DNA of 64,000 nt from Microbacterium lacticum (GTDB taxonomy: Bacteria > Actinomycetota > Actinomycetes > Actinomycetales > Microbacteriaceae): positions 806,001 to 870,000 of the forward strand of contig NZ_VFPS01000001.1 of NCBI RefSeq assembly GCF_006716815.1, in the 5' to 3' direction. Made by a program: the position numbers and the translations under genes. Of this stretch, positions 1 to 9,702 are shown piece after piece (position 1 is the stretch's first letter; each line of letters begins with the position of its first letter). The notes under the pieces are model-generated. The model was not told the DNA's origin, searched no databases, and worked only from the letters and a program-made list of their open reading frames with translations.

Positions 1-285
1 GAGGTCGTCGCCGGCGGCGTCTACGAGCAGACGCAGCAGGTGCTCCGCAACATCCAGAAGGTGCTCGCCACGAGCGGCGCGACGATGGACGACGTCGTCA
101 AGGTGACCGCCCACCTCGAACACCTCGACCGCGACTTCGCCGAGTACAACCGCGCCTACGCCGAGTTCTTCACCGCGCCCTACCCGGTGCGGACCACGGT
201 CGGCTCGCGCCTCGCCGACATCCTCGTCGAGATCGACGTCGTCGCGCAGCTCCCCGCCGCTCCGGCCTCCCACGCCCAGGGCTGA
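1..285 (+). CDS. RidA family protein (3' part)
   Basis: This is the C-terminal 94 residues of a Rid/YjgF-type protein; the start lies upstream of the window. The family normally deaminates reactive enamine/imine intermediates released by PLP enzymes. The visible part has the typical QVLRNIQKVLATSGAT helix followed by the VVKVT...FTAPYPVRTTVG segment, whose Arg is the usual substrate-contacting residue. The stop lies two bases before the start of the next gene, a remnant of a PLP-dependent D-amino-acid enzyme, which fits a Rid partner. Family assignment is firm; the subfamily cannot be judged from a fragment. Confidence 0.9.
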   Translation, partial: EVVAGGVYEQTQQVLRNIQKVLATSGATMDDVVKVTAHLEHLDRDFAEYNRAYAEFFTAPYPVRTTVGSRLADILVEIDVVAQLPAAPASHAQG

Positions 286-287
286 GC

Positions 288-1046
288 ATGACCTGGCAGC
301 GGGTGCCCGCAGACCGCATGCTGCGCGCCGACGACAAGGCGCTCCCCGCCTGGGCGGCGGGCATGGATGCCACGGCGTTCGCCGGCGTCGCCGGGTACGA
401 GGGAGCGGTCGCGCACGGCCGGTCGGGCGACGCGCTGCACGATGCGGGGGCGTTCGTCGCCGATCTCGTCGCCCTGCACGAGACGCTGCTCCCCCGGTAC
501 GACGATCCGGCCGCAGCGATCGTCACCGCGGGCGGCAGCGCCTTCCCCGATGTCGTCGCCGACGTGCTGGCCGAGGCGGCGGCGCGCCTCCCCGGCCGCT
601 TCGTGATCCGCTCCGGCGCGTCGCTCATCCACGACGAGGGCTACTACCGGTCGGTGTCGCCCTTCGACGGCGCGGGCCTCCGGCCCGCGGCCCGCGCGAT
701 CGCACGAGTGGTCTCGACGCCCGAGCCGGGCCTCGCCCTGCTCGACGCCGGAAAGCGCGACGTGCCGTACGACCTCGACCTGCCGGTGCCGCTCGCCCGC
801 CTCGACGCCGACGGCACGAGGCATCCGCTCGGCACGTCGACCACCGACGCGCGGATCGACGCGGTCAACGACCAGCACGCCTTCCTGCGCACCGACCCGG
901 CCGTCCCCGTCGCCCTCGGTGACCGGGTGCTGCTCGGTCTGTCGCACCCGTGCACGATATTCGACAAGTGGCGGCTCCTCCCCGTGGTCGCAGATCTCGA
1001 CGACGCCGACCCGCTGATCGTCGAGCTCATCGAGACCCGGTTCTGA
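288..1046 (+). pseudogene. D-serine dehydratase-like / amino acid deaminase, internally deleted
   Basis: The 252-residue product aligns from memory with the PLP-dependent alanine-racemase-fold D-serine dehydratase-like family (about 400 residues). The first ~25 residues look like a normal N-terminus. Then, within the segment GMDATAFAGVAGYEGAVAH, the protein jumps straight into the middle of the barrel. About 150 residues are missing, including the stretch with the PLP-binding lysine (usual HGKT motif). The C-terminal half is intact, with VTAGGSAF, a DAGKRDVP motif and the metal-binding SHPCTIFDKW near the end. The reading frame survives the junction. The enzyme should be inactive without the lysine. 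It is probably co-transcribed with the Rid gene just upstream. Confidence 0.75.
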
Positions 1047-1087
1047 ACGCGCAGTGCTGACCCAGGGCCCGCCCGGTGCCGGCAGGG

Positions 1088-2329
1088 TCAACCGCGCCGG
1101 GCGTACGGGGCGAGCACCGTCACCGCGACGACGATGACGAGAGCGACGAGCGCGAGCCCGCCGTAGCCGATCCACGCGAGCACGAGCCCCGCCAGCACCG
1201 CTCCGACCGCCGCGCTGAAGGTCATGACGGTGTCGCTGATGCCCTGGCGCCGCGGGCGGAGCGCCGTGAGCGTGCTCTCGGTGAGCAATGCCGCGCCCGC
1301 GACGGTCGCGGCGCTCCATCCCGCCCCGAGCAGGAACAGCGCGACGACGACCGCGACCTGGGCGTCCGGTGCGACGGCCGCGAGCACGAGCGACGCGGCG
1401 AGCAGCGCCTGGCCGAGCATGATCGTCGCGATCCGTCCGACGCGGTCGGCGAGCACGCCGAAGACCGGCGAGAGCCCGTACATCCCGAAGACGTGCAGCG
1501 CGATCGTCGTGCCGACCACGAGCGTCACGTGATCGGGCGCGAGGTGCGCGAGGTGGATCGGCGTCATCGCCATGACGGAGGCCATGACCACGTGCGACCC
1601 TGCGACGGCGAAGATCGCGTAGCGCGCCGCGACGGGCCGGTCGGTCTCGACGATGTGCTCGCGGCGTGCCTCGCCGCTCTGCGCGAGCCGCTGCGCCGTG
1701 AGGAGCGGATCGGGCCGGAGCGCAGTGAGGTACAGCACGAACGCGGCGATCTGCGCGACGATCGAGAATGCGTACGAACCGGTCAGCGGCGGCATGCCGA
1801 GCAGCTCTCCGACGGCCTCACCGGGGGTGAGCAGGAGCGGCCCGGCGACGGCGCCGACCGTCGTCGCCCAGACCACCGTGCCGAGGTCGCGCCCGCGACG
1901 ACCGGTGTCGGCGAGGTCGGTCGCGGCGAACCGCGACTGCAGATTGCCGGCGTTGCCCGCACCGATCAGGATGACCCCGACGATCAGCAGGGGGAACAGC
2001 CGCAGCGACGCGGCCGTGATGACCACCGCGATGCCGACGAGGGCGAACAGGTTGCCGAGCGTGAGCGCGACGCGCCGGCCGCGCCGGGCGGCGAGACGGG
2101 CGAGCGGGATCGCGCACAGTGACGCGCCGAGCGTGACGGAGGCCGTGGCGAGGCCCGACAGCGCATCCTGACCCGACAGGTCCGCCGCCAGCAGCGCGCC
2201 GAGCGACACCGTCGCACCGAACGCGATGCCGCCGAGCACCTGACCGGCGGCCAGCACGCGCACCGTGCGCCGCTGGACGCGGGCGATCTCGGCGGCTTCG
2301 CCGGTGACCGGCGAGGCCGCGGGCATCAT
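1088..2329 (-). CDS. MFS transporter, 12-TM type
   Basis: A 413-residue inner-membrane transporter of the major facilitator superfamily. About twelve hydrophobic segments are visible, with the A-loop-like motif ARLAARRGRR between TM2 and TM3 and a related GVLADRVGR motif in the second half. The ATG at 2329 overlaps the stop of the upstream hydrolase gene by four bases, which decides the start and suggests translational coupling. The substrate is unknown. Pairing with a fumarylacetoacetase-family hydrolase could point to an aromatic or dicarboxylic metabolite, but this is inference. Confidence 0.85.
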   Translation of the reverse strand: MMPAASPVTGEAAEIARVQRRTVRVLAAGQVLGGIAFGATVSLGALLAADLSGQDALSGLATASVTLGASLCAIPLARLAARRGRRVALTLGNLFALVGIAVVITAASLRLFPLLIVGVILIGAGNAGNLQSRFAATDLADTGRRGRDLGTVVWATTVGAVAGPLLLTPGEAVGELLGMPPLTGSYAFSIVAQIAAFVLYLTALRPDPLLTAQRLAQSGEARREHIVETDRPVAARYAIFAVAGSHVVMASVMAMTPIHLAHLAPDHVTLVVGTTIALHVFGMYGLSPVFGVLADRVGRIATIMLGQALLAASLVLAAVAPDAQVAVVVALFLLGAGWSAATVAGAALLTESTLTALRPRRQGISDTVMTFSAAVGAVLAGLVLAWIGYGGLALVALVIVVAVTVLAPYARRG

Positions 2330-3096
2330 CCGGCGTCGCGGACCGGGTTCCGGAGGACCCCGAGCCCCGTGATCTCCACTTCGACGGTGTCCCCGGCGAC
2401 GAACGGTCCGACGCCCGCCGGCGTGCCGGCAAGGATCACGTCGCCGGGCAGCAGCGTGAACGCATGCGACGCGTACGAGATGCACTCGGCGACCGAGTGC
2501 ACCATCTCGCCGAGCGTGCCGTCCTGGCGCACCTCGCCGTTGACGCGCGTGATGATCCGCACGTCGCCCGACGGCGTGAACTCGGTCTCGATCGCCGGAC
2601 CCAGCGGGCAGAACGTATCGAAGCCCTTCGCCCGCGCCCACTGCCCGTCGGTCTTCTGCAGATCGCGGGCGGTCACGTCGTTGCCGATCGTGTAGCCGAA
2701 GATATAGTCCAAGGCATCCTCGGTCGACACGTTCTTCGCGACGCGTCCGATCACCGCGGCGAGCTCGCCCTCGTAATCGGTGCGCTTCGACTGCGGCGGG
2801 CGCACGATGGCGTCGCCCGGTCCGATGACCGACGTGTTGGGCTTCAGGAACATCATCGGCTCCGCCGGCACCTCGTTGCCGAGCTCGGCGGCGTGGTCGC
2901 GGTAGTTGCGGGCGATGCCGATGACCTTCGAGCGCGGGATGACGGGGGCGAGCAGCGCCGCCTCGCCGAGCGGCACCCGCTCCCCCGTCGTCTCGAAGCC
3001 GGCGAACAGCGGATCGCCGGCGAGCACCACGAGGTCGGTGCCGTCGACGATCCCGAACCGGATCGCGTCCTGGTGGGCGAAGCGGGCGATGCGCAT
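2326..3096 (-). CDS. Fumarylacetoacetate hydrolase family protein
   Basis: The 256-residue product starts at MRIARFAHQ and carries the FAH-fold core: IGIARNYRDHAAELGNEVP, MFLKPNTSVIGPGDAI, then YEGELAAVIG and GNDVTARDLQ. The acidic residues of the E...E...D metal triad typical of the family are present. Members hydrolyse C-C bonds of diketo acids or decarboxylate/hydrolyse aromatic breakdown products; the exact substrate cannot be read from sequence. A start two bases after the ilvE stop and a four-base overlap with the MFS gene downstream place it in an ilvE-FAH-MFS run. An in-frame upstream start at 3138 would overlap ilvE and is less likely. Confidence 0.88.
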   Translation of the reverse strand: MRIARFAHQDAIRFGIVDGTDLVVLAGDPLFAGFETTGERVPLGEAALLAPVIPRSKVIGIARNYRDHAAELGNEVPAEPMMFLKPNTSVIGPGDAIVRPPQSKRTDYEGELAAVIGRVAKNVSTEDALDYIFGYTIGNDVTARDLQKTDGQWARAKGFDTFCPLGPAIETEFTPSGDVRIITRVNGEVRQDGTLGEMVHSVAECISYASHAFTLLPGDVILAGTPAGVGPFVAGDTVEVEITGLGVLRNPVRDAG

Positions 3097-3097
3097 C

Positions 3098-4207
3098 TCA
3101 GCCGTCCAGCCGCACGAGCCAGCCGTGCGTGTCTTCACGGCGGCCGTACTGGATGTCGGTGAGCTCCTCGCGCAGCGACAGGGCGAGCTCGCCGAGAGGC
3201 TGCTCGTCGATGAAGTCCGCGCCCTTCAGCACGCCGATCGGCGCGACGACCGCGGCGGTGCCGCACGCGAACACCTCGACGATGTCACCGGATGCCACAC
3301 CCTGGCGCCACTCGTCGATCGAGACCGCGCGACCCTCGACCTTGTGCCCGCGATCGGCGGCGAGCTGCAGGATCGAGTCGCGCGTGATGCCCTCGAGGAT
3401 CGACTCGGACTGCGGGGTGACGATCGTGCCGTCCTTATAGACGAACACGACGTTCATGCCGCCGAGCTCCTCGACGTTGCGGTCCTGGTCGAGGAAGACG
3501 ACCTGATCGCAGCCCTGCTCGTACGCCTCGGCCTGCGGCAGGAGGCTCGCGGCGTAGTTGCCGCCGGTCTTCGCCGCACCCGTGCCGCCCTTGCCGGCGC
3601 GCGCGTAGTCCTCGCTGAGCCAGATCGAGACCGGCTTCGCGCCGCCCTTGAAGTAGCCGCCGACCGGCGAGGCGATGACGTAGTAGCCGACCTTGTTCGC
3701 GGGGCGGACGCCGAGGAAGGCCTCCTTCGCGATCATGAACGGCCGCAGGTACAGGCTCTGGTCGGCCCCCGACGGCACCCACGCGCCGTCGACGGCGATG
3801 AGTTCGCGCAGCGACTGGATGAAGTACTCGACCGGAAGCTCCGGCAGCGCCAGGCGCCGGGCGCTGCGCTGCAGGCGCTTGCCGTTCTGGTCGGGTCGGA
3901 AGGTGTGGATCGAGCCGTCAGCGTGGCGGTACGCCTTGATGCCCTCGAAGATCTCCTGGCCGTAGTGCAGCACCGCGGCGGCCGGGTCGAGCGAGAGGGG
4001 GCCGTACGGCTGCACGCGCGGACGGTGCCAGCCGCCGCGCACCGACCAGCACACGTCGATCATGTGGTCGGTGAACGCCGTGCCGAACTGCGGGTCGGCG
4101 AGCAGCTCGGCGCGCTCGGCGTCGTTCTTGGCATTGAGGTTCTTGGAGACGGAGAACTCGAGCGGGGCGAGCCCGGCGTCGGGGTCGTAGGTGAGGGTCA
4201 TGGTCAT
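3098..4207 (-). CDS. ilvE: Branched-chain-amino-acid aminotransferase
   Basis: A class IV PLP aminotransferase of 369 residues, the usual length for the actinobacterial IlvE type. It transfers the amino group between glutamate and the 2-oxo acids of leucine, isoleucine and valine. Recognisable blocks are HYGQEIFEGIKAYR, SLYLRPFMIA, the PLP lysine K213 in GAAKTGGNYAAS and the GGMNVVFV cofactor-phosphate region. A second ATG two codons in (4201) is an equally good start. leuB lies 45 bp upstream on the same strand, so the two are probably co-transcribed. Confidence 0.95.
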   Translation of the reverse strand: MTMTLTYDPDAGLAPLEFSVSKNLNAKNDAERAELLADPQFGTAFTDHMIDVCWSVRGGWHRPRVQPYGPLSLDPAAAVLHYGQEIFEGIKAYRHADGSIHTFRPDQNGKRLQRSARRLALPELPVEYFIQSLRELIAVDGAWVPSGADQSLYLRPFMIAKEAFLGVRPANKVGYYVIASPVGGYFKGGAKPVSIWLSEDYARAGKGGTGAAKTGGNYAASLLPQAEAYEQGCDQVVFLDQDRNVEELGGMNVVFVYKDGTIVTPQSESILEGITRDSILQLAADRGHKVEGRAVSIDEWRQGVASGDIVEVFACGTAAVVAPIGVLKGADFIDEQPLGELALSLREELTDIQYGRREDTHGWLVRLDG

Positions 4208-4252
4208 CCCTGGTTTCAGTGCGGTCTCGGGTGTCGTATCCCGGTTCTGAGG

Positions 4253-5305
4253 CTACGCCTGCAGCGCCCGGGCGATGGCGTCGCCGACCTCGGCGGTGGT
4301 GCGCGGGGTCGTGCCCCGCTTCGCGATGTCGCTCTCGGCGGCGCGGGTGACGCGCGCGGACTCGGCCCCGAGCCCGAGGTGATCGAGCAGAAGGGCGACG
4401 GAGAGGATCGCGGCCGTGGGGTCGGCCTGCTGGGTGCCCGCGATGTCCGGCGCCGAGCCGTGCACGGGCTCGAACATCGAGGGGAACGTACCGTCGGGGT
4501 TGATGTTCCCCGATGCGGCAAGGCCGATGCCTCCGGTGACGGCGCCGGCCAGGTCGGTGAGGATGTCGCCGAAGAGGTTGTCGGTGACGATCACGTCGAA
4601 GCGACCCGGGTTCGTGACCAGATGGATGGTGGCGGCATCGACGTGGGCATAGTCTACGGCGACAGCGGGGTGTTCGAGTGCCACGGCATCCACGATCCGC
4701 TTCCACATGCCGCCCGCGTTGACGAGCACGTTCGTCTTGTGCACGAGGGTCAGCCTGTTCCGGCGCCGCTCGGCGAGGGCGAACGCGTAGCGCACGACCC
4801 GCTCCACGCCGTACGCCGTGTTGACGGAGGTCTCGTTCGCCACCTCGTGCACCGTGCCGGTGCGGATCGATCCGCCGTTGCCGACGTACGGCCCTTCGGT
4901 GCCTTCCCGGACCACGACGAAGTCGATCTCGCCCGGGTCGGCGAGCGGGCCGGGAACGCCCGCGTAGAGCTTCGCGGGCCGCAGGTTGACGTAGTGGTCG
5001 AGCGCGAAGCGCAGCTTCAGCAGCAGGCCACGCTCGATGTTCGCGTCCTTCAGGCGCGGGTCACCGGGGACTCCCCCGACGGCGCCGAGGAGGATCGCGT
5101 CGGTGCCGGCGATCGCCGTGAGGCCGTCGTCCGAGAGCGTGTCGCCGGTCTCGAGGTAGCGCGCGGCGCCGAGCGAGAACCGGATCTTCTCGATCTCGAC
5201 GTCGGAACTCGCGGTCGCGGCATCCAGCACCTTCTCCGCCTCGGCGATGACCTCGGGGCCGATGCCGTCACCAGGGATGACGGCCAACCTGATGACGCGC
5301 GACAT
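4253..5305 (-). CDS. leuB: 3-isopropylmalate dehydrogenase
   Basis: The 350-residue product oxidises and decarboxylates 3-isopropylmalate to 2-oxoisocaproate with NAD+ in leucine synthesis. Diagnostic features are [10 protein letters not shown] at the N-terminus, [10 protein letters not shown], the [13 protein letters not shown] substrate loop and the [16 protein letters not shown] metal-binding block, followed by the [11 protein letters not shown]-binding loop. Length and motifs match the short actinobacterial LeuB form. It is followed by ilvE on the same strand, consistent with joint regulation of leucine synthesis. Confidence 0.95.
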   Translation of the reverse strand: MSRVIRLAVIPGDGIGPEVIAEAEKVLDAATASSDVEIEKIRFSLGAARYLETGDTLSDDGLTAIAGTDAILLGAVGGVPGDPRLKDANIERGLLLKLRFALDHYVNLRPAKLYAGVPGPLADPGEIDFVVVREGTEGPYVGNGGSIRTGTVHEVANETSVNTAYGVERVVRYAFALAERRRNRLTLVHKTNVLVNAGGMWKRIVDAVALEHPAVAVDYAHVDAATIHLVTNPGRFDVIVTDNLFGDILTDLAGAVTGGIGLAASGNINPDGTFPSMFEPVHGSAPDIAGTQQADPTAAILSVALLLDHLGLGAESARVTRAAESDIAKRGTTPRTTAEVGDAIARALQA

Positions 5306-5351
5306 GGATCTCCTGCGGGTAGAGCGGGGACCGCGCCGCCGGCGCTGGCGG

Positions 5352-6899
5352 TCAGTGCTCGACGTGCGCGGTGCGGGACCCCTTCAGCGTAGTGGCCGCG
5401 ATGACGGCGGCGATCGTCACGAGCACGGCGCCGATGAGGGCGGTGGTCGTCACGCCCGCGTCGAACGCGTGCGCCGCGGCGAGGCGCAGGGCGTCGCCGG
5501 TCGCGGCGTCGAGGGTCTCGGCGACGCGCATCGCGCCGGCGAGCGTCTCCCGCGCGGCATCGGCGGCGGCGCCCGTGACCCCGGCGGGCAGCACGATCCC
5601 GGCGCGGTAGGCGGCGGTGAGGATGCCTCCGAGGATGGCGGTGCCGAGCACGGCGCCGACCTCGTAGGCGGTCTCCGACACGGCGCTGGCGGCGCCCGCC
5701 TTCTCCGGCGGGGCGCTGGAGAGGATGAGGTCGTTGGAGACCGTCTCGGCCGCGCCGATACCGATGCCGAGGAGGGTGAACGCGGCGATGAGGAGAGCGA
5801 GCGCGCCGTCCCCGACGGCGCCGGGGACCAGCAGGTACGCCACGACCGAGAACGACAGCGCGACCGGCACTACGATGCGCGGCGACACGCGGCGTGCGAT
5901 CGGCACGACCACGAGGCCCGCGATGATCATGGCGAGCATGCCGGGCACGAGCGCGAAGCCCGCCTCCATGGGCGAGAGGCCGACGATCAGCTGCAGGTGC
6001 TGCGCGACGAAGTAGAGGAATCCGACGAGCGAGAGCACGCTCAGGAGGTTCACGAGCAGCGCACCGCTGAACGTGCCGCGCGAGAACAGCCGCATGTCGA
6101 GCATCGGGGTGCGCGCGGCGAGCTGACGGCGAACGAAGAGCACGCCGAACCCGATGCCCGCGACCGCGAGCACGACCGGCAGCGGGCCGAAGCCGTGCAC
6201 CGCGACCTCCTTGATCGCAGAGACGATCGGCACCATCGTCAGCATCGACAGCGCGATGCTGAGCGGGTCGATGGGTCCCGGGTGCGGGTCGCGGCTCTCG
6301 GGCACCAGCAGCGGCGCGAAGACGAGGAGGGGCAGCAGCACCGGCACCGACATGAGGAAGACCGATCCCCAGGAGAAGTGCTCGAGCAGGAAGCCGCCCA
6401 CGATCGGGCCGAGCGCGGCGCCGGCGGAGAACATCGTCGCCCAGACGGCGATCGCGAGGCGGCGCTGGTCGCGGTCGGTGAAGATCGAGCGCAGCAGCGA
6501 CAGCGTCGAGGGCATGAGCATCGCGCCGAACACGCCCATCCCGGCGCGGGCGGCGATGAGCCAGGCGGCCGAGGGCGCGAAGGCGGCGAGCACCGACACG
6601 GCGGAGAACCCGGTTGCGCCGATCAGCAGCATCCGTCGCCGTCCGAACCGGTCGCCGAGGGTGCCCATCGTGACGAGGAGGCCCGCGAGCACGAGCGGAT
6701 AGGCGTCGATGATCCACAGCTGCTGAGCGCTGGAGGGGCCGAGCGCGAGTGCGATGTCAGGCAGGGCGAAGCTCAGCACCGTGTTGTCGACCGAGACGAG
6801 CAGCACGGGCAGCATGAGCACCGCCAGCGCGGCCCAGCCGCGCCAGCCCACACGCTTCCCGCGCGCGTCTGCCAGGGTGATCTCTTCGGTCAACGTCAC
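5352..6899 (-). CDS. MFS drug exporter, DHA2 (EmrB/QacA) family
   Basis: A 515-residue, roughly 14-TM proton-coupled exporter. It has the [10 protein letters not shown] motif in TM1, [10 protein letters not shown] in the TM2-3 loop, and a [19 protein letters not shown] motif C in TM5. The likely start is the GTG at 6899 ([13 protein letters not shown]); a TTG at 6893 is an alternative. A TetR gene is divergent, and a perfect inverted repeat lies in the shared intergenic region, so the pump is most likely repressed by that TetR protein. The export substrate cannot be predicted. Confidence 0.88.
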   Translation of the reverse strand: MTLTEEITLADARGKRVGWRGWAALAVLMLPVLLVSVDNTVLSFALPDIALALGPSSAQQLWIIDAYPLVLAGLLVTMGTLGDRFGRRRMLLIGATGFSAVSVLAAFAPSAAWLIAARAGMGVFGAMLMPSTLSLLRSIFTDRDQRRLAIAVWATMFSAGAALGPIVGGFLLEHFSWGSVFLMSVPVLLPLLVFAPLLVPESRDPHPGPIDPLSIALSMLTMVPIVSAIKEVAVHGFGPLPVVLAVAGIGFGVLFVRRQLAARTPMLDMRLFSRGTFSGALLVNLLSVLSLVGFLYFVAQHLQLIVGLSPMEAGFALVPGMLAMIIAGLVVVPIARRVSPRIVVPVALSFSVVAYLLVPGAVGDGALALLIAAFTLLGIGIGAAETVSNDLILSSAPPEKAGAASAVSETAYEVGAVLGTAILGGILTAAYRAGIVLPAGVTGAAADAARETLAGAMRVAETLDAATGDALRLAAAHAFDAGVTTTALIGAVLVTIAAVIAATTLKGSRTAHVEH

Positions 6900-6951
6900 T
6901 TCCGTGCTCCATCGTGTTCCGTGTTTTGTCGTGCTGCGGACGGCGGCTTTT

Positions 6952-6973
6952 CTATACCGTCCAGCCGGTATAG
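6952..6973. promoter_or_regulatory. TetR operator between divergent exporter and regulator genes
   Basis: A perfect inverted repeat CTATACCG - TCCAGC - CGGTATAG (8-bp arms, 6-bp spacer) lies between the divergent exporter start (6899) and tetR start (7012). Its arms contain TATAGA- and TATAGT-like hexamers, so a bound dimer would cover the -10 regions in both directions. The geometry is typical of a TetR-family site that controls the regulator and its pump together. Confidence 0.75.
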
Positions 6974-7011
6974 TATCAGAGCAGGGACCCCACAGGGAAG
7001 GATCGACGACC

Positions 7012-7557
7012 ATGGCACGACCGCCGCGCGCCCGGGAGAGCGTGCTCGACGCGTTCGAGCAGCTGCTCGTCGACGAGGGCGAACGCGCCGCGACGATGGA
7101 TGCCACGGCGCGCACCGCCGGCGTCTCCAAGGGCGGACTGCTGTACCACTTCGCGTCCAAGGATGCGCTCGAGCAGGGGCTCCTCGAGCGCCTCGACACG
7201 CTCGTCGACGACGACCTCGATGCGATGGCATCCTCCCCCGACGGCCCCGTCGCGTTCTTCCTGCGCACCTCGGTGATGGACGACGATCCCCTCGATCGCG
7301 CCCTGATCGCGACCGCGCGGCTCGCGCAGGGCGGGCACCCCGGCGCCGCCGAGGCGCTCCGCTCCGTGCGGGGCCGCTGGGCGGAGGCCCTCCGCCCGCA
7401 CGTGCGCGACGAGGCCTCCCTCGCGCTCGTGCTCCTCCTCAGCGACGGGCTGTACTACAACAACGCCCTGTCCGGGCAGACGGCGGTCGCCGGCCCCGTC
7501 CCCCGCGGTACCGCCCTCGATGCGCTGGTCGCCCTCGTCGAGGCATCCGTCCGCTGA
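7012..7557 (+). CDS. TetR family transcriptional regulator
   Basis: A 181-residue repressor with an N-terminal TetR helix-turn-helix (about residues 8-55, core TMDATARTAGVSKGGLLYHF). The C-terminal ligand domain is of the type often annotated TetR_C_6 or similar. Start MARPPRARES at 7012 is preceded by a GGGAAGGA ribosome-binding site. It is divergent from a DHA2 exporter and lies downstream of the palindromic operator, so it probably represses the exporter and itself until a ligand binds. Confidence 0.9.
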   Translation: MARPPRARESVLDAFEQLLVDEGERAATMDATARTAGVSKGGLLYHFASKDALEQGLLERLDTLVDDDLDAMASSPDGPVAFFLRTSVMDDDPLDRALIATARLAQGGHPGAAEALRSVRGRWAEALRPHVRDEASLALVLLLSDGLYYNNALSGQTAVAGPVPRGTALDALVALVEASVR

Positions 7558-7585
7558 CCCGCCCGCGCGCGCCGCGCGGCCCGGG

Positions 7586-9190
7586 TCAGGCCTCGGTGAT
7601 CTCGATCTGGCGGAAGAGGTCGGCGCCGACGGCAGCGCGCATCGACTCGAGGATCTCCTCGGGCACGGGCTGGTCGACCGTGAGCACCGACAGGGCGCGG
7701 CCCGACGCATCCGGCTGCGCGACGAAGAGCCCGGCGATGTTGATGCCGGCCTCCCCGAGCTTCTGCCCGTAGATCGCGACGATGCCCGGGCGGTCGGCGT
7801 AGCGCATGACGACGTGGTGCTGCTCGATCGGCACCTCGATCTCGTAGCCGTTGATCCCGACGATCTTCGGTACCATCCGCGTCCCCGCGAGAGTGCCCGC
7901 GACGGTCAGCACCGACCCGTCGGAGAGCGTGCCCCGCAGGATCGTGATGTTGCGGTACAGCGGGCTGTCGGCCTCGACGATCATGCGCGTCTCGATCCCC
8001 CGCTGCTCGGCGAACAGCGGCGCGTTGACGTACGAGACGTTCTCGCTGACGATCTTCGACAGGATGCCCTTGAGTGCGGCCAGTCGGTACACGCTCACGT
8101 CGTAGGCGGCGAGCTCGCCGCGCACCTCGATGTCGAGGCTCGTGAGCGCGCTCGCGGCGAGCCCCGAGAAGACCTGCCCGAGCTGCTCGACGAGCGCGAT
8201 ACCGGGGCGGACGAACGGGTCGATGACCCCGCCGGCGACGTTGACGGCGTCGGGCACGAGGTCGCCCTCGAGGGCGAGCTTGACCGAGCGCGCGACGGAG
8301 ATGCCCGCCTTCTCCTGGGCCTCATCGGTGGATGCCCCGAGGTGCGGCGTCACGACGACGTTCGGCAGCGACAGCAGCGGGAACGCGGTGCCGTCCTCCT
8401 TCGGCGGCTCCGACGTGAAGACGTCGAGGCCGGCGCCGGCGATCTCGCCCGTCGTGAGAGCGGTGTAGAGCGCCTGCTCGTCGATGAGGCCGCCGCGGGC
8501 GACGTTGACGACGTAGGCGGTCGGCTTCATCAGCGCGAACTGCTCGGCGCCGATCATCCCGGTCGTCTCGGGGGTCTTGGGCATGTGGATCGTGACGAAG
8601 TCGCTCTGGGCGAGCAGCTCGTCGAGGTCGAGCAGCGTGACCCCCAGCTGCTGCGCCCGCGCGGGAGTCACGTACGGGTCGTAGGCGACGACGGTGACCC
8701 CGAAGCCCTGCAGGCGCGCGGTGATCAGCGCGCCGATGCGGCCGAGGCCGATGATGCCGACGGTCTTCTCGAAGAGCTCCGTGCCGGTGAACGAGCTGCG
8801 CTTCCACGCGCCGGCGGACAGCGACGCGTGCGCGGCGGGGATATGCCGGGCGAGGCTCAGGATGTGGCCGACGGTGAGCTCCGCGGCCGAGATGATGTTC
8901 GAGGTCGGGGCGTTGACGACCATGACGCCCGCCTCGGTCGCCGCCTTGATGTCGACGTTGTCGAGACCGACGCCGGCGCGCGCGACGACCTTGAGGCGGG
9001 ATGCCGCGGCGATGGCCTCGGCATCCACTTTCGTCGCCGAGCGCACGAGGATCGCGTCGGCGTCGGAGATCGCGGAGAGGAGCGCGCGACGGTCGGTGCC
9101 GTCGACGGTGCGGATCTCGAAGTCGGGACCGAGCGCGTCGATCGTGGCGGGAGAGAGTTCTTCGGCGAGGAGGACGACAGGTTTGGACAC
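7586..9190 (-). CDS. serA: D-3-phosphoglycerate dehydrogenase
   Basis: A 534-residue SerA of the long (type I) class. It oxidises 3-phosphoglycerate to 3-phosphohydroxypyruvate, the first step of serine synthesis. The N-terminal half is a D-2-hydroxyacid dehydrogenase with VGIIGLGRIGALIT (NAD-binding Rossmann) and NVARGGLIDEQAL. It is followed by an intervening (ASB) domain around LGQVFSGLAASAL and a C-terminal ACT domain (RPGIVAIYGQKLGEAGINIAGL) for serine feedback. The start is GTG at 9190 (VSKPVVLLAEEL). No other serine gene is in view. Confidence 0.95.
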   Translation of the reverse strand: MSKPVVLLAEELSPATIDALGPDFEIRTVDGTDRRALLSAISDADAILVRSATKVDAEAIAAASRLKVVARAGVGLDNVDIKAATEAGVMVVNAPTSNIISAAELTVGHILSLARHIPAAHASLSAGAWKRSSFTGTELFEKTVGIIGLGRIGALITARLQGFGVTVVAYDPYVTPARAQQLGVTLLDLDELLAQSDFVTIHMPKTPETTGMIGAEQFALMKPTAYVVNVARGGLIDEQALYTALTTGEIAGAGLDVFTSEPPKEDGTAFPLLSLPNVVVTPHLGASTDEAQEKAGISVARSVKLALEGDLVPDAVNVAGGVIDPFVRPGIALVEQLGQVFSGLAASALTSLDIEVRGELAAYDVSVYRLAALKGILSKIVSENVSYVNAPLFAEQRGIETRMIVEADSPLYRNITILRGTLSDGSVLTVAGTLAGTRMVPKIVGINGYEIEVPIEQHHVVMRYADRPGIVAIYGQKLGEAGINIAGLFVAQPDASGRALSVLTVDQPVPEEILESMRAAVGADLFRQIEITEA

Positions 9191-9315
9191 GGCGGCAGAC
9201 CTTCGGTGCTTCGCGCGGATGCGCACGGGTGGGACCGCTCGCCGCACGCCATCGGGGGCGAGACACGCCCAGCCTAGCGGCCCCGGTGAGGGCCGGATGA
9301 CCGTGTGAAGGGCCC

Positions 9316-9702
9316 TCAGCCGAGCATCGAGGCGCCGTTCGTGGCGCTGTAGGCGATCACGTCGAGCCAGAAGACGGCGACCACGCCGAGCCCGGCGAGG
9401 AGCACCAGAGCGAACTCCCACCCCACGCGGCGCCAGCCGATCGCGAAGGCGATGCCGAAGGCGATGAGGGGAAAGACCACGGCGAACAGCAGCAGGAACC
9501 AGCCGTAGCCGTTCAGCGGCAGCGTGCCGGAGGCGAGGGTGATGAGGAAGTCGACGGCGTTCCAGACGAAGTAGGCGTAGAACAGCCCGAAGATCACCGA
9601 GATCGTGACTATCGCCCACGTCGGCATGATGCGGGGCTTCGGCGTCTTCGCAGCCTCGCGGTGCGCCTCGGTCGCGGCCGACTTCGCTGCGCGCGCGTTC
9701 AT
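9316..9702 (-). CDS. Membrane protein, unknown function
   Basis: A 128-residue protein with a charged N-terminus and three or four hydrophobic segments (AIVTISVIFGLFYAYFVWNA; WFLLLFAVVFPLIAFGIAFA; FALVLLAGLGVVAVFW). Its ATG overlaps the stop of the next upstream gene by four bases, so the two membrane proteins are translated together and may form a complex. I do not recognise a functional family. Confidence 0.7.
   Translation of the reverse strand: MNARAAKSAATEAHREAAKTPKPRIMPTWAIVTISVIFGLFYAYFVWNAVDFLITLASGTLPLNGYGWFLLLFAVVFPLIAFGIAFAIGWRRVGWEFALVLLAGLGVVAVFWLDVIAYSATNGASMLG

Noticed and set aside
2906-5392. An 828-codon plus-strand frame over ilvE and leuB
   Set aside because: Same artefact: complementary to conserved enzymes with full motif sets.
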